Positions 6,802 to 16,400 are shown, counted from the stretch's first letter. The stretch: 60,857 nucleotides of DNA from a virus (IMGVR_UViG_3300041406_000131:1-60857); one strand, 5' to 3'. Translations and numbers: made by a program. Notes: a model not told the origin generated them from the letters alone.

Positions 6802-9800
6802 GTGGACGTCGGGACCCTCGTCGGCTACATGGAGATACAGGACAGCGGCTTCAAATTCGGCCTGGGGTCTGCGGAGCGCAGCTTCGACCGGTTCGCCGAC
6901 AGCCTCGACTCCGACCTCGCCGCGCTGGAACGTGACTTCGACGACGCTGGCGACGACATCATGGACCAGCTCGAGCAGAGCTTCCGTGAGCTCGACGACG
7001 TCGTGGAGAAAGCCTTCCGGGACGCCGAGCAGGCCGCCGAGCGTAGTGGGCGCAGGATCGGTGACGCGCTCGAAGACGGCGTCGACAGCGGCGTGGACGG
7101 TGCCCGGCAAGCGGCTGGTCGTGGCGGCGAGCAGGCCGGTGAGGAGTTCAGCGGCGGCCTGGGCGAGTCGGGCCGCAGCGGAGCGTCCGCCGCCGGCATG
7201 GACATGATGGGCTCGCTGAAGGGCCTCGGCTGGGCGGCTGCTGGTGCGGCGATCGGCGCCGTGCTGATCGCGGGATTCACCAAAGCCCTGGACACCGAGG
7301 TCGCGGTCGACAAGCTCGCCGCGCAGATCGGCGCCACGCCGGAGATGTCACGCGACTTCGGCAGGATCGCAGGTGAGCTGTACGCGGACGCGTACGGCGA
7401 GTCGGTTGGTGACGTAGCGGAAGCGCTGCGCGGCGTGTGGCAGTCCGGCCTGGTGCCGGAAGACACCGCGCTGGACGAGATCGAGCGCATCACCGCCAAG
7501 GCAATGAACTTCGCCACGGTGATCGGCGAGGACGTCACCAAGGCCACCCGCGCCGCAGCCAAGATGATCAAAACCGGGCTGGTGGACAACGCCGAGCAGG
7601 CGTTCGACATCCTCACCCGCGGCGTCCAGCAAGGCGCCAACGAGGCCGAGGACCTGCTGGACACCTTCAGCGAGTACTCGACCATGTTCCGGGACATCGG
7701 CCTCTCCGGTGACCAGGCCATGGGACTGATCAGCCAGGGCCTGCGCGCGGGCGCACGCGACTCGGACACCGTCGCGGACGCGTTGAAGGAGTTCGCGATC
7801 CGCGCCCAGGACGCGAGCACCACCAGCGCGGCAGGGTTCGAAGCCATCGGGTTGAACGCCAAGGAGATGACCAGCATCTTCGCCCAGGGCGGACCCGAAG
7901 CCGCCAAGGCGCTCGACACCGTGCTCGATCGACTCCGGAACATGAAAGACCCCGTCGAACGCAACGCTGCAGCAGTGGCCCTGTTCGGCACCAAGGCCGA
8001 GGACCTCGCTGACTCGCTCTTCGCGCTCGATCCCTCCGAGGCCGTAGCGGCACTCGGGCAGGTCGAGGGCGCGGCTGACCGCATGGGCGAGACGCTCGCC
8101 GACAACGCCTCCACCCGCATCGAGAGCTTCAAGCGGACGATGGAGCAGGGGCTCGTCAACTTCATCGGCAACAACGTCCTGCCGTCGCTCTCAGCGCTCA
8201 TGGACGGCCTGAAACTCAGCGGCGTGCCGCAGGCGATCGAGAACATCGTCACCCAAGGCCGCGAACTGATCGATGGCATCGTGCAGGACGTCCGCGACTG
8301 GGCGGCCACGCACGGCGAGCAGATCGACCGCATCGTCGCCGGCGGCAAACGCCTGTACGACGAGGTCACCAAGGCAGCCTCGGAGACGATCTCGTTCATC
8401 AAAGACCTGTGGGAGAGCGCGGACTGGATCGACGTCATCGCGACCAAGATCGAAGCGTCGATCCGGATTATCGAGGGCCTCGTCGAGATGGTCCGTGGCG
8501 TGGTCCAGCTCGTCGCTGGAATCCTGACGGGCGACTGGTCGAAGGCGTGGTCCGGCATACAAGCCATCGTCGAGGGCGCGCTCGACGCCACGGTCGGCAT
8601 CATCGACAACCTCGTCGGCGGGCTCGTTGAACTCCTGGGCGGCAACTGGCAGGAGATCAAGGACAGCGCGAAGCGCGCCTGGGACGGAACCGTTCAGCTC
8701 TTCAAGGACGCTGGACAGTGGATCTCCGACGCGCTGTCGTGGATCACTGCCCTGCCCGGCAAGGTCGGCACCTGGTTCGGCCAGGTCAAGGACGCGGCGG
8801 TCGACAAGCTCGAAGCCCTCGGAACTTGGGTCACCGTCGAACTCCCAGCGCGGATCGGCGCAGGCCTGTCCAGCCTCGGCGAGAAGATGAAGGGCTGGAT
8901 CTCCATCGGCCTCGAAGGCCTGAAGTGGGCACTCACCGAAGGCATCGAGTGGGCGATCGCCTGGGCCATCGCGCTGCCCTTCAAGCTCGTGGAGGCCGGC
9001 GCCGAACTAGGCGCGAAGATCCGTGAATGGATCGGGAACGCCTGGCAGTCCGCGAAGGACCTCGCGGTCACCAAGACCACCGAGCTGCTCGAGTGGGCAC
9101 AGGGCGTGCCAGGGCAGATCATCGAGGCGGTCAGCGAACTCAACGCCAAGATCGGCGAGTGGGCAAGCGCCGCGTGGCAGAACGCCAAGGACACCGCCGC
9201 CCGTAAGGGCCAGGAGCTGCTCGACTGGGCACGTGGCCTGCCGGGCCGGATCCTGGCGTCGATCTCGGACCTGAACGCCAGGGTCGGCGAGTGGGCGCGG
9301 AATGCGTGGCAGAACGCGAAGACCGGCGCCGAGGAGAAGGGCCGCGAGCTCGTCCAGTGGGCGAAGGAACTGCCTGGCCGGATCGTCAGTGAGATCGGCG
9401 AACTCGGTTCGAAGTTGTGGTCGACTGGCCGCGACCTGATCGAAGGGCTGATCCGGGGCATCAAGGAGACCGCAGGGCGCATCGCCGACGCGGTGCTCGG
9501 ACCGATCCGCGACACCATCGCCAAGACGAAGTCACTTCTCGGGATTTCGTCGCCATCCAAGGTGATGGCCGAGATCGGCGTCAACATGGGCGAAGGTCTC
9601 GCGCTGGGCATCGAGAGCACCAAGGGCCTGGTGGCCGACTCGCTGGCAGGCCTCGCGGAACAGGCACAAGGTTTCGGCGCGCAGCTGGCCATGGGTATGA
9701 CGAGTTCAGGTGCTCGCCTTCCTGTGGCGACGCCCGGCGTCGAAGGGTCGTCTGGCGCGGGAACAGCCGGATCCAACAGCGGTCCACCTCGCTCGTTGGT

Positions 9801-9888
9801 GCACATCGAGAACTACCACCCACCGAAGCCCGACGACCCGTGGGCCACAGCCCAGGACCTGGACTGGATCTCGAAAGCGGGTGGCTAA
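6802..9888 (+). CDS. Tape measure protein
   Basis: 1028 residues from GTG 6802, with GAGGTGAG six bases upstream. Residues 1-110 are coiled-coil and acidic. A hydrophobic segment lies near 137-155 (WAAAGAAIGAVLIAGF). The PhageMin_Tail-like helical region spans about 160-370. Residues 721-852 hold three 44-residue tandem repeats starting W-A-x-x-x-P, plus a partial fourth. The end carries the typical LGISSPSKVMAEIGVNMGEG motif. The length predicts a tail of roughly 150 nm. The gene overlaps the next by one base. Confidence 0.95.
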   Translation: MDVGTLVGYMEIQDSGFKFGLGSAERSFDRFADSLDSDLAALERDFDDAGDDIMDQLEQSFRELDDVVEKAFRDAEQAAERSGRRIGDALEDGVDSGVDGARQAAGRGGEQAGEEFSGGLGESGRSGASAAGMDMMGSLKGLGWAAAGAAIGAVLIAGFTKALDTEVAVDKLAAQIGATPEMSRDFGRIAGELYADAYGESVGDVAEALRGVWQSGLVPEDTALDEIERITAKAMNFATVIGEDVTKATRAAAKMIKTGLVDNAEQAFDILTRGVQQGANEAEDLLDTFSEYSTMFRDIGLSGDQAMGLISQGLRAGARDSDTVADALKEFAIRAQDASTTSAAGFEAIGLNAKEMTSIFAQGGPEAAKALDTVLDRLRNMKDPVERNAAAVALFGTKAEDLADSLFALDPSEAVAALGQVEGAADRMGETLADNASTRIESFKRTMEQGLVNFIGNNVLPSLSALMDGLKLSGVPQAIENIVTQGRELIDGIVQDVRDWAATHGEQIDRIVAGGKRLYDEVTKAASETISFIKDLWESADWIDVIATKIEASIRIIEGLVEMVRGVVQLVAGILTGDWSKAWSGIQAIVEGALDATVGIIDNLVGGLVELLGGNWQEIKDSAKRAWDGTVQLFKDAGQWISDALSWITALPGKVGTWFGQVKDAAVDKLEALGTWVTVELPARIGAGLSSLGEKMKGWISIGLEGLKWALTEGIEWAIAWAIALPFKLVEAGAELGAKIREWIGNAWQSAKDLAVTKTTELLEWAQGVPGQIIEAVSELNAKIGEWASAAWQNAKDTAARKGQELLDWARGLPGRILASISDLNARVGEWARNAWQNAKTGAEEKGRELVQWAKELPGRIVSEIGELGSKLWSTGRDLIEGLIRGIKETAGRIADAVLGPIRDTIAKTKSLLGISSPSKVMAEIGVNMGEGLALGIESTKGLVADSLAGLAEQAQGFGAQLAMGMTSSGARLPVATPGVEGSSGAGTAGSNSGPPRSLVHIENYHPPKPDDPWATAQDLDWISKAGG
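8962..9420 (+). repeat. 132-bp coding tandem repeats in the tape measure gene
   Basis: Three 132-bp units (8962-9093, 9094-9225, 9226-9357) and a partial fourth encode 44-residue blocks sharing an initial W-A-x-G-x-P-G-x-I, a central GEW and AWQNAK, and a final ELL. They are diverged at DNA level, so the duplication is old. Change in copy number would alter tail length by about 6-7 nm per unit. Confidence 0.85.
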
Positions 9889-10790
9889 TGGCTGGCGAGC
9901 TGCTCACCGCGGACGCTCAAATCGAGTGGCGCGGAACCCTGCTGGGCAGCGGAACCTACTTCGGCACCAGCTACATCAAAGGCTGGTTCGACCTGCCAGG
10001 GCAGCGGGGCAGCAACGCCCCGCTGCCCAACCGGCACGGCTCGTACCCCGGCCGGAAACTGTCATCTGACCGGTACGTCGAGTGGGGCTTCAAAATCAAG
10101 AACCTGCCCCTCTCCGGCTTCCCAGCGGCGATCGACATGCTCCGCCAGATCACGGCACCAGACGAAGACCCGCAGGAGGAGCCGCTCGTCGTACGCCTCG
10201 CGGGCGAGTCACTGCTGTGCTTCGGCCGCGTGCACCTGCGCAACATCCCCACCGACAAACGATTCGCGATCGGCTACACCGAGGGCATGGTCGTGTGGGA
10301 AGCCACCGACCCGCGCCTCTACAGCGTCTCCGAAGAACTGCTGGAAATCCCGCTCGCTTCCCCGGCCAGCGACGGCCTCGACTTCGGCGGCGGCGGACTC
10401 GACTTCGGCGGCGGCGGCCTGGACTTCGGTGCCGGCACCTCCGGAGGCAAGGACAACGCCACGAACACTGGCCACGTACCAACGTGGCCACGACTGGAGA
10501 TCACCGGCCCCGTCACAGGCCCTGTCGTGATCTTCCCTGGCGACCGGCAACTGCGGTTCAACCCCGCGTTCGAGGTCCTGTCCGGACAGACGCTGGTGAT
10601 CGACACGCGGCCGGCGCTGCGCACGGTCGAACTCCAGGGCACAGGGTCGAGCGTGACTCGCAAGAACGAGCTGTGGACCAAGCAGTGGACGCCGCTCGAT
10701 CCCGGAGTGTCCACAGAGATCCGCTACCAAGCCGCGGCCTACGACGCCACCACCAGGTTGAGAGTCTTCTGGCGGCACGCCAAACACTGA
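9888..10790 (+). CDS. Distal tail protein (Dit-like minor tail protein)
   Basis: 300 residues; the ATG overlaps the tape-measure stop (TAATG). The N-terminal half has the strand pattern of a Dit ring domain. Residues 164-183 carry three copies of a G-L-D-F-G-G-G unit (10378-10437), a linker common in actinophage distal tail proteins. The C-terminal domain is beta-rich and contains LRFNPAFEVLSGQTLVIDTR. It forms the hub between tube and tip. The assignment rests on location and the GLDFGGG linker. Confidence 0.8.
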   Translation: MAGELLTADAQIEWRGTLLGSGTYFGTSYIKGWFDLPGQRGSNAPLPNRHGSYPGRKLSSDRYVEWGFKIKNLPLSGFPAAIDMLRQITAPDEDPQEEPLVVRLAGESLLCFGRVHLRNIPTDKRFAIGYTEGMVVWEATDPRLYSVSEELLEIPLASPASDGLDFGGGGLDFGGGGLDFGAGTSGGKDNATNTGHVPTWPRLEITGPVTGPVVIFPGDRQLRFNPAFEVLSGQTLVIDTRPALRTVELQGTGSSVTRKNELWTKQWTPLDPGVSTEIRYQAAAYDATTRLRVFWRHAKH

Positions 10791-10806
10791 AGGGGAGGTG
10801 TTCGGC

Positions 10807-12012
10807 GTGGCCGAGCGCGATTCGTGGGCTGTCATGGACGGCGCCACCCGGAAGGTCGACGCGGAAGACGCGCGTGTCGCAACCACTGCGCTGCTGACAC
10901 CGGGATCATCGGCGATCCGCGCCCGCCAGGGACTCCGTCCGGGGCCTGGCAACCCTGGGTTGGTGACGGCGAGCGGCACGCCGGACATCAACGTCAAGGT
11001 CGAGAAGTTCCAGGCGGTGCTGACCGCGACGCGTGGCCTCGGTGAATACGTCGCAACGCTGGACGCGGACAAGACGATCAACGTCCTGGGTGACACTCCG
11101 GCGCACGGCACTCTGCAGCGCAACCACCTGATCATCGCGCTGCAGACCGACACCTACTACCTCGACGGTTCCAGCAAGTTCGAGGTGATCGAGGTCATCG
11201 GCGTCGCGGGCTCCGGTGACCCGTCGCTCGCCGCGTACGCCGACTACATCCTGCTCGCGCGCCTGCGCATCACCGCAGGCGCGTCGACGGTCACCAGCGC
11301 GATGATCGACGATCTGCGGCCAGCCTGGTTCGTCGCGCTGGGCGGGCTGCTGCCGGTCAAGGACCAGACCGAGCGGGACGCGCTGACCGGGTGGGACGGC
11401 TTCGAGATCTACCGGCGTGACCGGAACTGGCACGAGATCCACGACGGCACCGCATGGCGGGTTCAGGGCGTCGCGATCTGCACCTCGACCGCGGACCGAG
11501 ACTCGGCAATCACCCACCCGGTCAACGGGCAGATGGCGGTCACCACCGACCTCGGCATCGTGTGGCGGCGACACGCAGGCGCGTGGGGCACGATCACCAA
11601 CAACGCCGGAACCACGCTGGACTCGAAGGAAGACACGAGCGGAACCACCACCTCGGGCACGTTCACCGCGACGCTCACCGGTGGTACGACCTGCTCCGGC
11701 ACGTTCGTGGTGCCCGCGTCCGGCAAAGTGGACATCATCTACGGCGCCCAGGTGGGCAACAGCGACGCTAACGATCTGGCCATCTGCTCGTACGAAGTGC
11801 GAGCGGGCGCCGTGGTTGGCTCCGGCACGGTGGTCCAGGCGGCGGAAATCCCCCGCGGTGTGTACTCGGGGACGACAAAACGGGCAATGGTCACGGATTC
11901 CGTGAGCGGCCTGACTGCGGGCGGGACGTACAACGTCAGGATGATGTACGTCGTCACGGGCGACACCGGCACGTTCGCGAACAAGCAGCTCAAGGTGCGT
12001 CCGGTCGCGTAG
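10807..12012 (+). CDS. Minor tail protein (baseplate / receptor-contact region)
   Basis: 401 residues from GTG 10807, about nine bases after AGGGGAGG; GTG 10798 overlaps the ribosome site. Residues 1-200 match a conserved type in actinophage tails with a tail-spike attachment look (FQAVLTATRGLGEYVATLDA; long alternating strands). Residues 260-400 form a separate beta-sandwich with Thr/Gly-rich strands (TSGTFTATLTGGTTCSG), like fibre head domains. Likely part of the tail tip that contacts the host. Confidence 0.75.
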   Translation: MAERDSWAVMDGATRKVDAEDARVATTALLTPGSSAIRARQGLRPGPGNPGLVTASGTPDINVKVEKFQAVLTATRGLGEYVATLDADKTINVLGDTPAHGTLQRNHLIIALQTDTYYLDGSSKFEVIEVIGVAGSGDPSLAAYADYILLARLRITAGASTVTSAMIDDLRPAWFVALGGLLPVKDQTERDALTGWDGFEIYRRDRNWHEIHDGTAWRVQGVAICTSTADRDSAITHPVNGQMAVTTDLGIVWRRHAGAWGTITNNAGTTLDSKEDTSGTTTSGTFTATLTGGTTCSGTFVVPASGKVDIIYGAQVGNSDANDLAICSYEVRAGAVVGSGTVVQAAEIPRGVYSGTTKRAMVTDSVSGLTAGGTYNVRMMYVVTGDTGTFANKQLKVRPVA

Positions 12013-12049
12013 TCCGCCGGCGAGAAACCCACGGAGGTCAGGAGTGAAG

Positions 12050-12226
12050 ATGGCCGAATCAGTCGACTGGAAGGCCCAGGCCCTCGCATACGCGGCAACG
12101 GGTCCCGAGCAGGCCAAGGCAGTTGAACAGGCCAAGCAGCAGGCTCTCGCGCAGTTGACCGACAACACCCACGGCTACTGGGAGTCCGTCTACACGCTGG
12201 CGCACCAGGACAGCAAACCCGAGTGA
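12050..12226 (+). CDS. Small tail-region protein, function unknown
   Basis: 58 residues from ATG 12050 after CAGGAG; GTG 12044 with GGAGGT upstream would add two residues. It is Ala/Gln-rich and mostly helical (QAKAVEQAKQQALAQLTD), with no signal peptide. It lies between two minor tail genes and may be a small tail or chaperone-type component. Confidence 0.6.
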   Translation: MAESVDWKAQALAYAATGPEQAKAVEQAKQQALAQLTDNTHGYWESVYTLAHQDSKPE

Positions 12227-12287
12227 CGCCCCCGGATGTCCGACCCCCACCACCGGCGGCTAGCGCCTCGACGCTCTGGGGGTGCTC

Positions 12288-13478
12288 GTGCAGCCGATCT
12301 ACACCTACGAAGTCGCAGACCTGCGCACGGGCGTAAGGTTCGGCGACCTGCCGCTCACCGGCGTGCGGTACGGCAAGCGCCTCAACGACTCCGGCACGTT
12401 GACCGGCCAGTTCCAGATCGAGTCCCGCAACGCCGAGAAACGGCAAGTCGAGGACGCCTACGACTGGACCACCCCCGCGAAACGCTCCCTCACCGTCTAC
12501 CGCGACGAGCGGCCAGTGTGGGGCGGAATCATCTGGACATCCAACTACAACAGCGCGCAAGGCACCGTGACCGTCGGCGCCGGCGACTACTGGAGCTACT
12601 TCGACCACCGCTACGTTCTGCCCGTGCTGGCGTTGACGCCACGGCCAGGCGCGAACGACAAGGCACCGTCGATCGACTACGTGGCAACCAGGCTCACCAC
12701 CTACACCGGCGTGGACCAAAACCTGATCGCCCGCAACCTGGTAACGCTCGCCCAGTCGCACACAGGCGGATCCCTCGGCATCGTCATGGACAGCTCCCTG
12801 TCCGCGGTCACACGTGACCGCGTCTACGAAGGACACCAGCTGATCGCCGTAGGCGAAGCGCTCCGAGAGCTCACCGCGGTACTCGGCGGACCCGACCTGC
12901 TGTTCGATGTCGTCGGCGTCGACGCACAGGGCCGGCCGATCCGCACGCTGCTACAGGGCGACCCGTACCTCGGCACTCAGAGCTCGACGCATACGTTCGA
13001 GTACGGGGCGAACCTGGTCCACTACACCTGGCCGCGCGACGGCACGAGCATGGCCACCCGCCAGTTCGCGAACGGTGACGGAACCGCTGAAGGCGCCCTG
13101 ATCGCGGCCTCGGAGAACACCACCGCCTACACCTCTGATGGCGGCGGATGGCCGCTGCTGGAAGGCGAACAGCAGTACTCCGGTGTTCTGCTCGAGCAAA
13201 CACTGCAGGACCACGCTGACGGCCAGCAGGGCGCGCGACGACGCCCGGTGGTGCTGCCGAAGTTCACGGTCCGCGGCGACATGTCACCAACGGTCGGCGA
13301 GTGGCAGCTCGGCGACGACGCGCGGGCGACGATCGAAGACGACTGGTTCCGGCTCGGCGTCGAGGCCCCTGTGCGGATCGTCGGCGCCGACATCTCGCCC
13401 GGCGGCACGGAGGACGGTACGGAGCTCGTCGAGCTGACCGTGTCACCGCTGCTGGATGACCTGCTGATGGGGGTGTGA
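12288..13478 (+). CDS. Minor tail protein (tail-associated hub, Tal-like)
   Basis: 396 residues from GTG 12288 (GTG 12282 is possible but touches the G-rich ribosome site). The N-terminal 110 residues have the baseplate-hub pattern: YTYEVADLRTGVRFGDLPLT, then a LTVYRDERPVWGGIIW strand pair. A central helical insert follows, and the C-terminus repeats a beta domain ending DDLLMGV. This resembles the ReqiPepy6 gp37-type tail proteins of actinophages. The next gene overlaps the stop. Confidence 0.75.
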   Translation: MQPIYTYEVADLRTGVRFGDLPLTGVRYGKRLNDSGTLTGQFQIESRNAEKRQVEDAYDWTTPAKRSLTVYRDERPVWGGIIWTSNYNSAQGTVTVGAGDYWSYFDHRYVLPVLALTPRPGANDKAPSIDYVATRLTTYTGVDQNLIARNLVTLAQSHTGGSLGIVMDSSLSAVTRDRVYEGHQLIAVGEALRELTAVLGGPDLLFDVVGVDAQGRPIRTLLQGDPYLGTQSSTHTFEYGANLVHYTWPRDGTSMATRQFANGDGTAEGALIAASENTTAYTSDGGGWPLLEGEQQYSGVLLEQTLQDHADGQQGARRRPVVLPKFTVRGDMSPTVGEWQLGDDARATIEDDWFRLGVEAPVRIVGADISPGGTEDGTELVELTVSPLLDDLLMGV

Positions 13479-13480
13479 CC

Positions 13481-14212
13481 GTGGGCCTAGAACTGCAGCC
13501 GGGCAACACTCTCGAACGGCTCAAGAACCTTGAGCAGCGCGTCACCGAGATGTTCAAGAAGATCGGACTCGCGTCGGCCACCATCCGCAGCGGCGGGCTC
13601 ACGCTGCTCGACGACGCGTACTTCCGCGTCGTCGACGACAACGACGTGGAGATCGTCTACTTCGGTCCCGACGACCAGGGACGTCAGATCATCCGCATCC
13701 GCCGCGAGGGCGGCGGCGACGTCATGTGGACCGGTTTCACCCTGGCGGGCAACCAATTCTGGAGGCTGACCGACAGGTTCAACGGCGAGCTGTTCAGCGA
13801 CGACACGGAGAACGGCGGGATCGCACGACCCTGGCTGGCGACGCCGCTCTACCCGAAGTTCACCGTCGCCGCCTCATCGGTCTACAGCTACATGAACCTG
13901 CCCGTCGCCTCGGTCGCCTCCGAGACGACGTTGTGGGAGGGCCGGATCTCGATGGTCACCCACCCGTTCATGGTGGTGACGGGGGTCTTCGGGCAGGCGT
14001 CTGGCTCGAACTCCAGCACCTACCGGCTGAAGCTCAACGGCGTGACGGTCGGCACATGGAACGAGACCACGATCGTCAACGCGAACCGCGGCCCCTACAA
14101 CGTCGCAGCGTCCCTCGGCTTGGCGAACGTGCCCGTCGAGGTGACCGCGGTGGCCAGCGGCACCGGCAACATCGGCTGCCAGATCTACAGCTTGTACCAA
14201 CGGCAGACCTGA
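13481..14212 (+). CDS. Minor tail / receptor-binding protein
   Basis: 243 residues from GTG 13481; an in-frame GTG at 13475 lies in the ribosome site. It has a short N-terminal coiled coil (NTLERLKNLEQRVTEMFKK), a central IRSGGLTLLDDAYFRVVDD motif seen in phage tip proteins where it trimerises, and a C-terminal beta-sandwich (residues 120-240). This is the last + strand tail gene before an antisense gene, the usual place for the receptor-binding protein. Confidence 0.72.
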   Translation: MGLELQPGNTLERLKNLEQRVTEMFKKIGLASATIRSGGLTLLDDAYFRVVDDNDVEIVYFGPDDQGRQIIRIRREGGGDVMWTGFTLAGNQFWRLTDRFNGELFSDDTENGGIARPWLATPLYPKFTVAASSVYSYMNLPVASVASETTLWEGRISMVTHPFMVVTGVFGQASGSNSSTYRLKLNGVTVGTWNETTIVNANRGPYNVAASLGLANVPVEVTAVASGTGNIGCQIYSLYQRQT

Positions 14213-14213
14213 C

Positions 14214-14645
14214 CTACGGGCAGATGTCCCGACCGTTCTCGTCCACATAACACGGCGCGGGCGGCGGCGGCGCGGGTGCCGTGTCGCCAGGTCCGGTCGG
14301 CTCGTACGGCGGGTGCGTGAACGTCGGCTCGGCCGGCGCTTCGGCCGCCGGGCCGTTGTCGACATCGGGCTGCTGCACAGGGGCCTGGACCGTCTGTGGC
14401 GCGGGCGGTTGTGCGGGTGCGTTCACGGCGGTGTCCTTCTGAATCGGCTCCGAGGCGACCTCGTGCTGCTCGGTCGAGATCGTCGGCGCGCTTGACGTCG
14501 GCACCTCCACGAGCTGTCCAACCGGGACAGTATCCGTCGCCGGTGCCTCGGCGGCACTGCTGGACAGCAGGGTCGCACCGAGCGCGGCCATCGTGGCGAC
14601 GACGACGCCCGCGGTTGCCAACGCGCTGATCTGCTTCTTGTCCAC
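14214..14645 (-). CDS. Membrane-anchored, Pro/Ala-rich exported protein (moron candidate)
   Basis: 143 residues from GTG 14645 on the minus strand, with AGGGGAG five bases upstream. Residues 1-4 are charged, 6-30 hydrophobic (ISALATAGVVVATMAALGAT) followed by AEAPAT, as in a signal peptide or anchor. The rest is disordered and Pro-rich, ending with two Cys. It is antisense to the tail and lysis genes, so it is expressed separately, probably in the lysogen. A role in changing the host surface or excluding other phages is plausible but not shown. Confidence 0.75.
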   Translation of the reverse strand: MDKKQISALATAGVVVATMAALGATLLSSSAAEAPATDTVPVGQLVEVPTSSAPTISTEQHEVASEPIQKDTAVNAPAQPPAPQTVQAPVQQPDVDNGPAAEAPAEPTFTHPPYEPTGPGDTAPAPPPPAPCYVDENGRDICP

Positions 14646-14802
14646 CTGAACTCCCCTGAAAACCGTGCCGCAGATGCGGGCACTCATCTGGCTCTATCGG
14701 ACACAAGGACGCTCGGCGCTACGAATTGGTTGAAGTTGACCCGATCGGCGTACGCCCCGCCTGCATGGCACACCATCTGACCCCTGCTGCTGGAGGTGCC
14801 GC

Positions 14803-15051
14803 GTGCAGCTGCCCAGACCGCTGTGGATCGCCCTGACAGTGATCATCTCCCTGGCTTGGCTGGCGAACCTCGTCGTCGGCTGGCTCAAGATCGGGCCGAC
14901 CGAGCCGGCCGTGAATTTCATCTTCGGCGCGGTGATCGGAAGTTTGTACGTGATCCGCCCCAGGGCCGCCGAGGCCGCGAAGAACATCGTCGACGCCATC
15001 AGCAGCAAGAACCCCGCCGACGAGAAGCCGCCTCGAGGTGACAGCCCATGA
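14803..15051 (+). CDS. Small two-helix membrane protein of the lysis cassette (holin candidate)
   Basis: 82 residues from GTG 14803 with GGAGGT at 14792. Two hydrophobic helices (residues about 6-26 and 35-50: VNFIFGAVIGSLYVI) and a polar, charged C-terminus (DAISSKNPADEKPP), as in class II holins. It overlaps the next membrane protein by 4 bp and is followed by the endolysin. Which of the three membrane proteins is the true holin cannot be decided from sequence. Confidence 0.7.
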   Translation: MQLPRPLWIALTVIISLAWLANLVVGWLKIGPTEPAVNFIFGAVIGSLYVIRPRAAEAAKNIVDAISSKNPADEKPPRGDSP

Positions 15052-15584
15052 CCCCGCTGACCTACGTGCTGTACGCCGTCGTCTGGTTCGCACTCGGCGT
15101 GGTCGCGGGCGCGCAGTGGACACGGATGCGCCGTGATCTGCGGCGCATCGCCAACGCTCAGGCCGGGGAGGAAACCGTGGCACCGCAAGAGGTCCTCGAC
15201 GACAAGCCCGCGCAGAAGCGCCGCTGGCCGCGGCGTGTCCTGGACACGTTCGTCGTGGCGCTGTTCGTCGCGTCTGCTGTGCAGGGCTTCGTCACGTATG
15301 AGCAGATCCAGGGCATCGTCAACTGCCAGAAGGCCTACCAGGCCGGGTTCGCGGACGCTATCGATGCTCGCTCGAAGGCTGCGATCCCCGAGAAGGCCGC
15401 GCTCACCCAATGGATGAAGACGCTGTACGAGCTGGTCACCAAGGCCGGTGTACCTGGCAGTGACCCAGCTGCGGCCCGGCAGAAGTTCGCCAACGCGACC
15501 AGTGAGTACCTGCAGAAGCAGGACGAGCTCGCGCGCAAGCAGCAAGAGAACCCGTACCCGTCGCCGCGCGACGTGTGCGGCTGA
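15048..15584 (+). CDS. Membrane protein of the lysis cassette
   Basis: 178 residues. The first helix, residues 5-22 (TYVLYAVVWFALGVVAGA), and the second, near 64-80 (TFVVALFVASAVQGFV), are separated by a basic loop. The C-terminal 95 residues are helical, charged and Gln-rich, with one Cys pair. It may be a lysis regulator or a spanin-like envelope protein; I do not recognise a family. Confidence 0.68.
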   Translation: MTPLTYVLYAVVWFALGVVAGAQWTRMRRDLRRIANAQAGEETVAPQEVLDDKPAQKRRWPRRVLDTFVVALFVASAVQGFVTYEQIQGIVNCQKAYQAGFADAIDARSKAAIPEKAALTQWMKTLYELVTKAGVPGSDPAAARQKFANATSEYLQKQDELARKQQENPYPSPRDVCG

Positions 15585-15621
15585 GCACGCTCCGTCCTTA
15601 CTGCCTCTGGGAGGTGCCGCC

Positions 15622-16398
15622 ATGGTTTGGCGTGTTGCCCGATCGCTCGACCAGCTGCTGGCGCAACTCAACGCGCTGGCACCCAACCGCAGCAAAGCAT
15701 CCGACGGCTCGATCGGCGACGCCGCGCACCAAGCGCAGGGCAGCGCCTCGGACCACAACGCGTGGTTCGTGCTCAGTGGCCAGGAGCTCGTGACCGCGCG
15801 CGACTTCACGCACGACCCAGATGGCGGCCTCGACTGCAACAAACTCGCCGCCGCGCTGACTGCGAGCCGCGATCCGCGCATCAAATACATCATCTGGCAG
15901 GGCCGCATCTGCGACTCCCGGGCCCAGTTCAACCCGTGGACGTGGCAGCCCAGCAGCGGGCACTACCAGCACCTGCACCTGTCGGTCATGGCCAACGCCA
16001 GCGCCGACGACCCCCGGCCGTGGTCCCTGCCCGGCCTCACCGGAGAGGAAGACGACATGCCGAGTGCCGAAGAAGTGGCCAATGCCGTGTGGGGCCGCCT
16101 GGTCAACGTGGCTCACGGAGACGGCGGCAGTCACCAGGTTCCTGCCGTCATCGTGCTCGAATACTCCGAACTTCAACACCAGATCAACCGTGACAAGCTC
16201 ACGCGCCTGGAAGCCAAGGTGGAAGTGGCGCTCACCGCGCTCGCTGCTCTCGGCGACGACGAGGCGAAGATCAGCGAGATGATCCGCAACATTCCGGCGA
16301 GCAACGGCGGTGGCCCGTCACCGGAACAGATGGAAGCCACTTTGCGTCGCGTGTTCGCCGACGCGGGAGACGACAGCGACAACCCCGAGGGAGCCTGA
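15622..16398 (+). CDS. Endolysin, M15-type zinc peptidase
   Basis: 258 residues from ATG 15622, with GGGAGGTG five bases upstream. Metal-site motifs are visible: S-x-S-D-H (41-45), D-F-T-H-D (61-65) and H-Y-Q-H-L-H-L (114-120). They match the H-x6-D ... H-x-H layout of VanY/M15 carboxypeptidases and L-Ala-D-Glu endopeptidases. Residues 150-258 are a helical, Glu/Ala-rich tail without a clear cell-wall binding module. It cuts the peptidoglycan stem peptide; it has no signal peptide, so it depends on the holin. Confidence 0.88.
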   Translation: MVWRVARSLDQLLAQLNALAPNRSKASDGSIGDAAHQAQGSASDHNAWFVLSGQELVTARDFTHDPDGGLDCNKLAAALTASRDPRIKYIIWQGRICDSRAQFNPWTWQPSSGHYQHLHLSVMANASADDPRPWSLPGLTGEEDDMPSAEEVANAVWGRLVNVAHGDGGSHQVPAVIVLEYSELQHQINRDKLTRLEAKVEVALTALAALGDDEAKISEMIRNIPASNGGGPSPEQMEATLRRVFADAGDDSDNPEGA

Positions 16399-16400
16399 GC

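Noticed and set aside
6825-8660. Long open frame antisense to the tape measure gene
   Set aside because: High GC opens frames opposite long genes; the sequence is Ser/Ala/Arg-rich without domain, and the sense strand has a clear tape measure protein.
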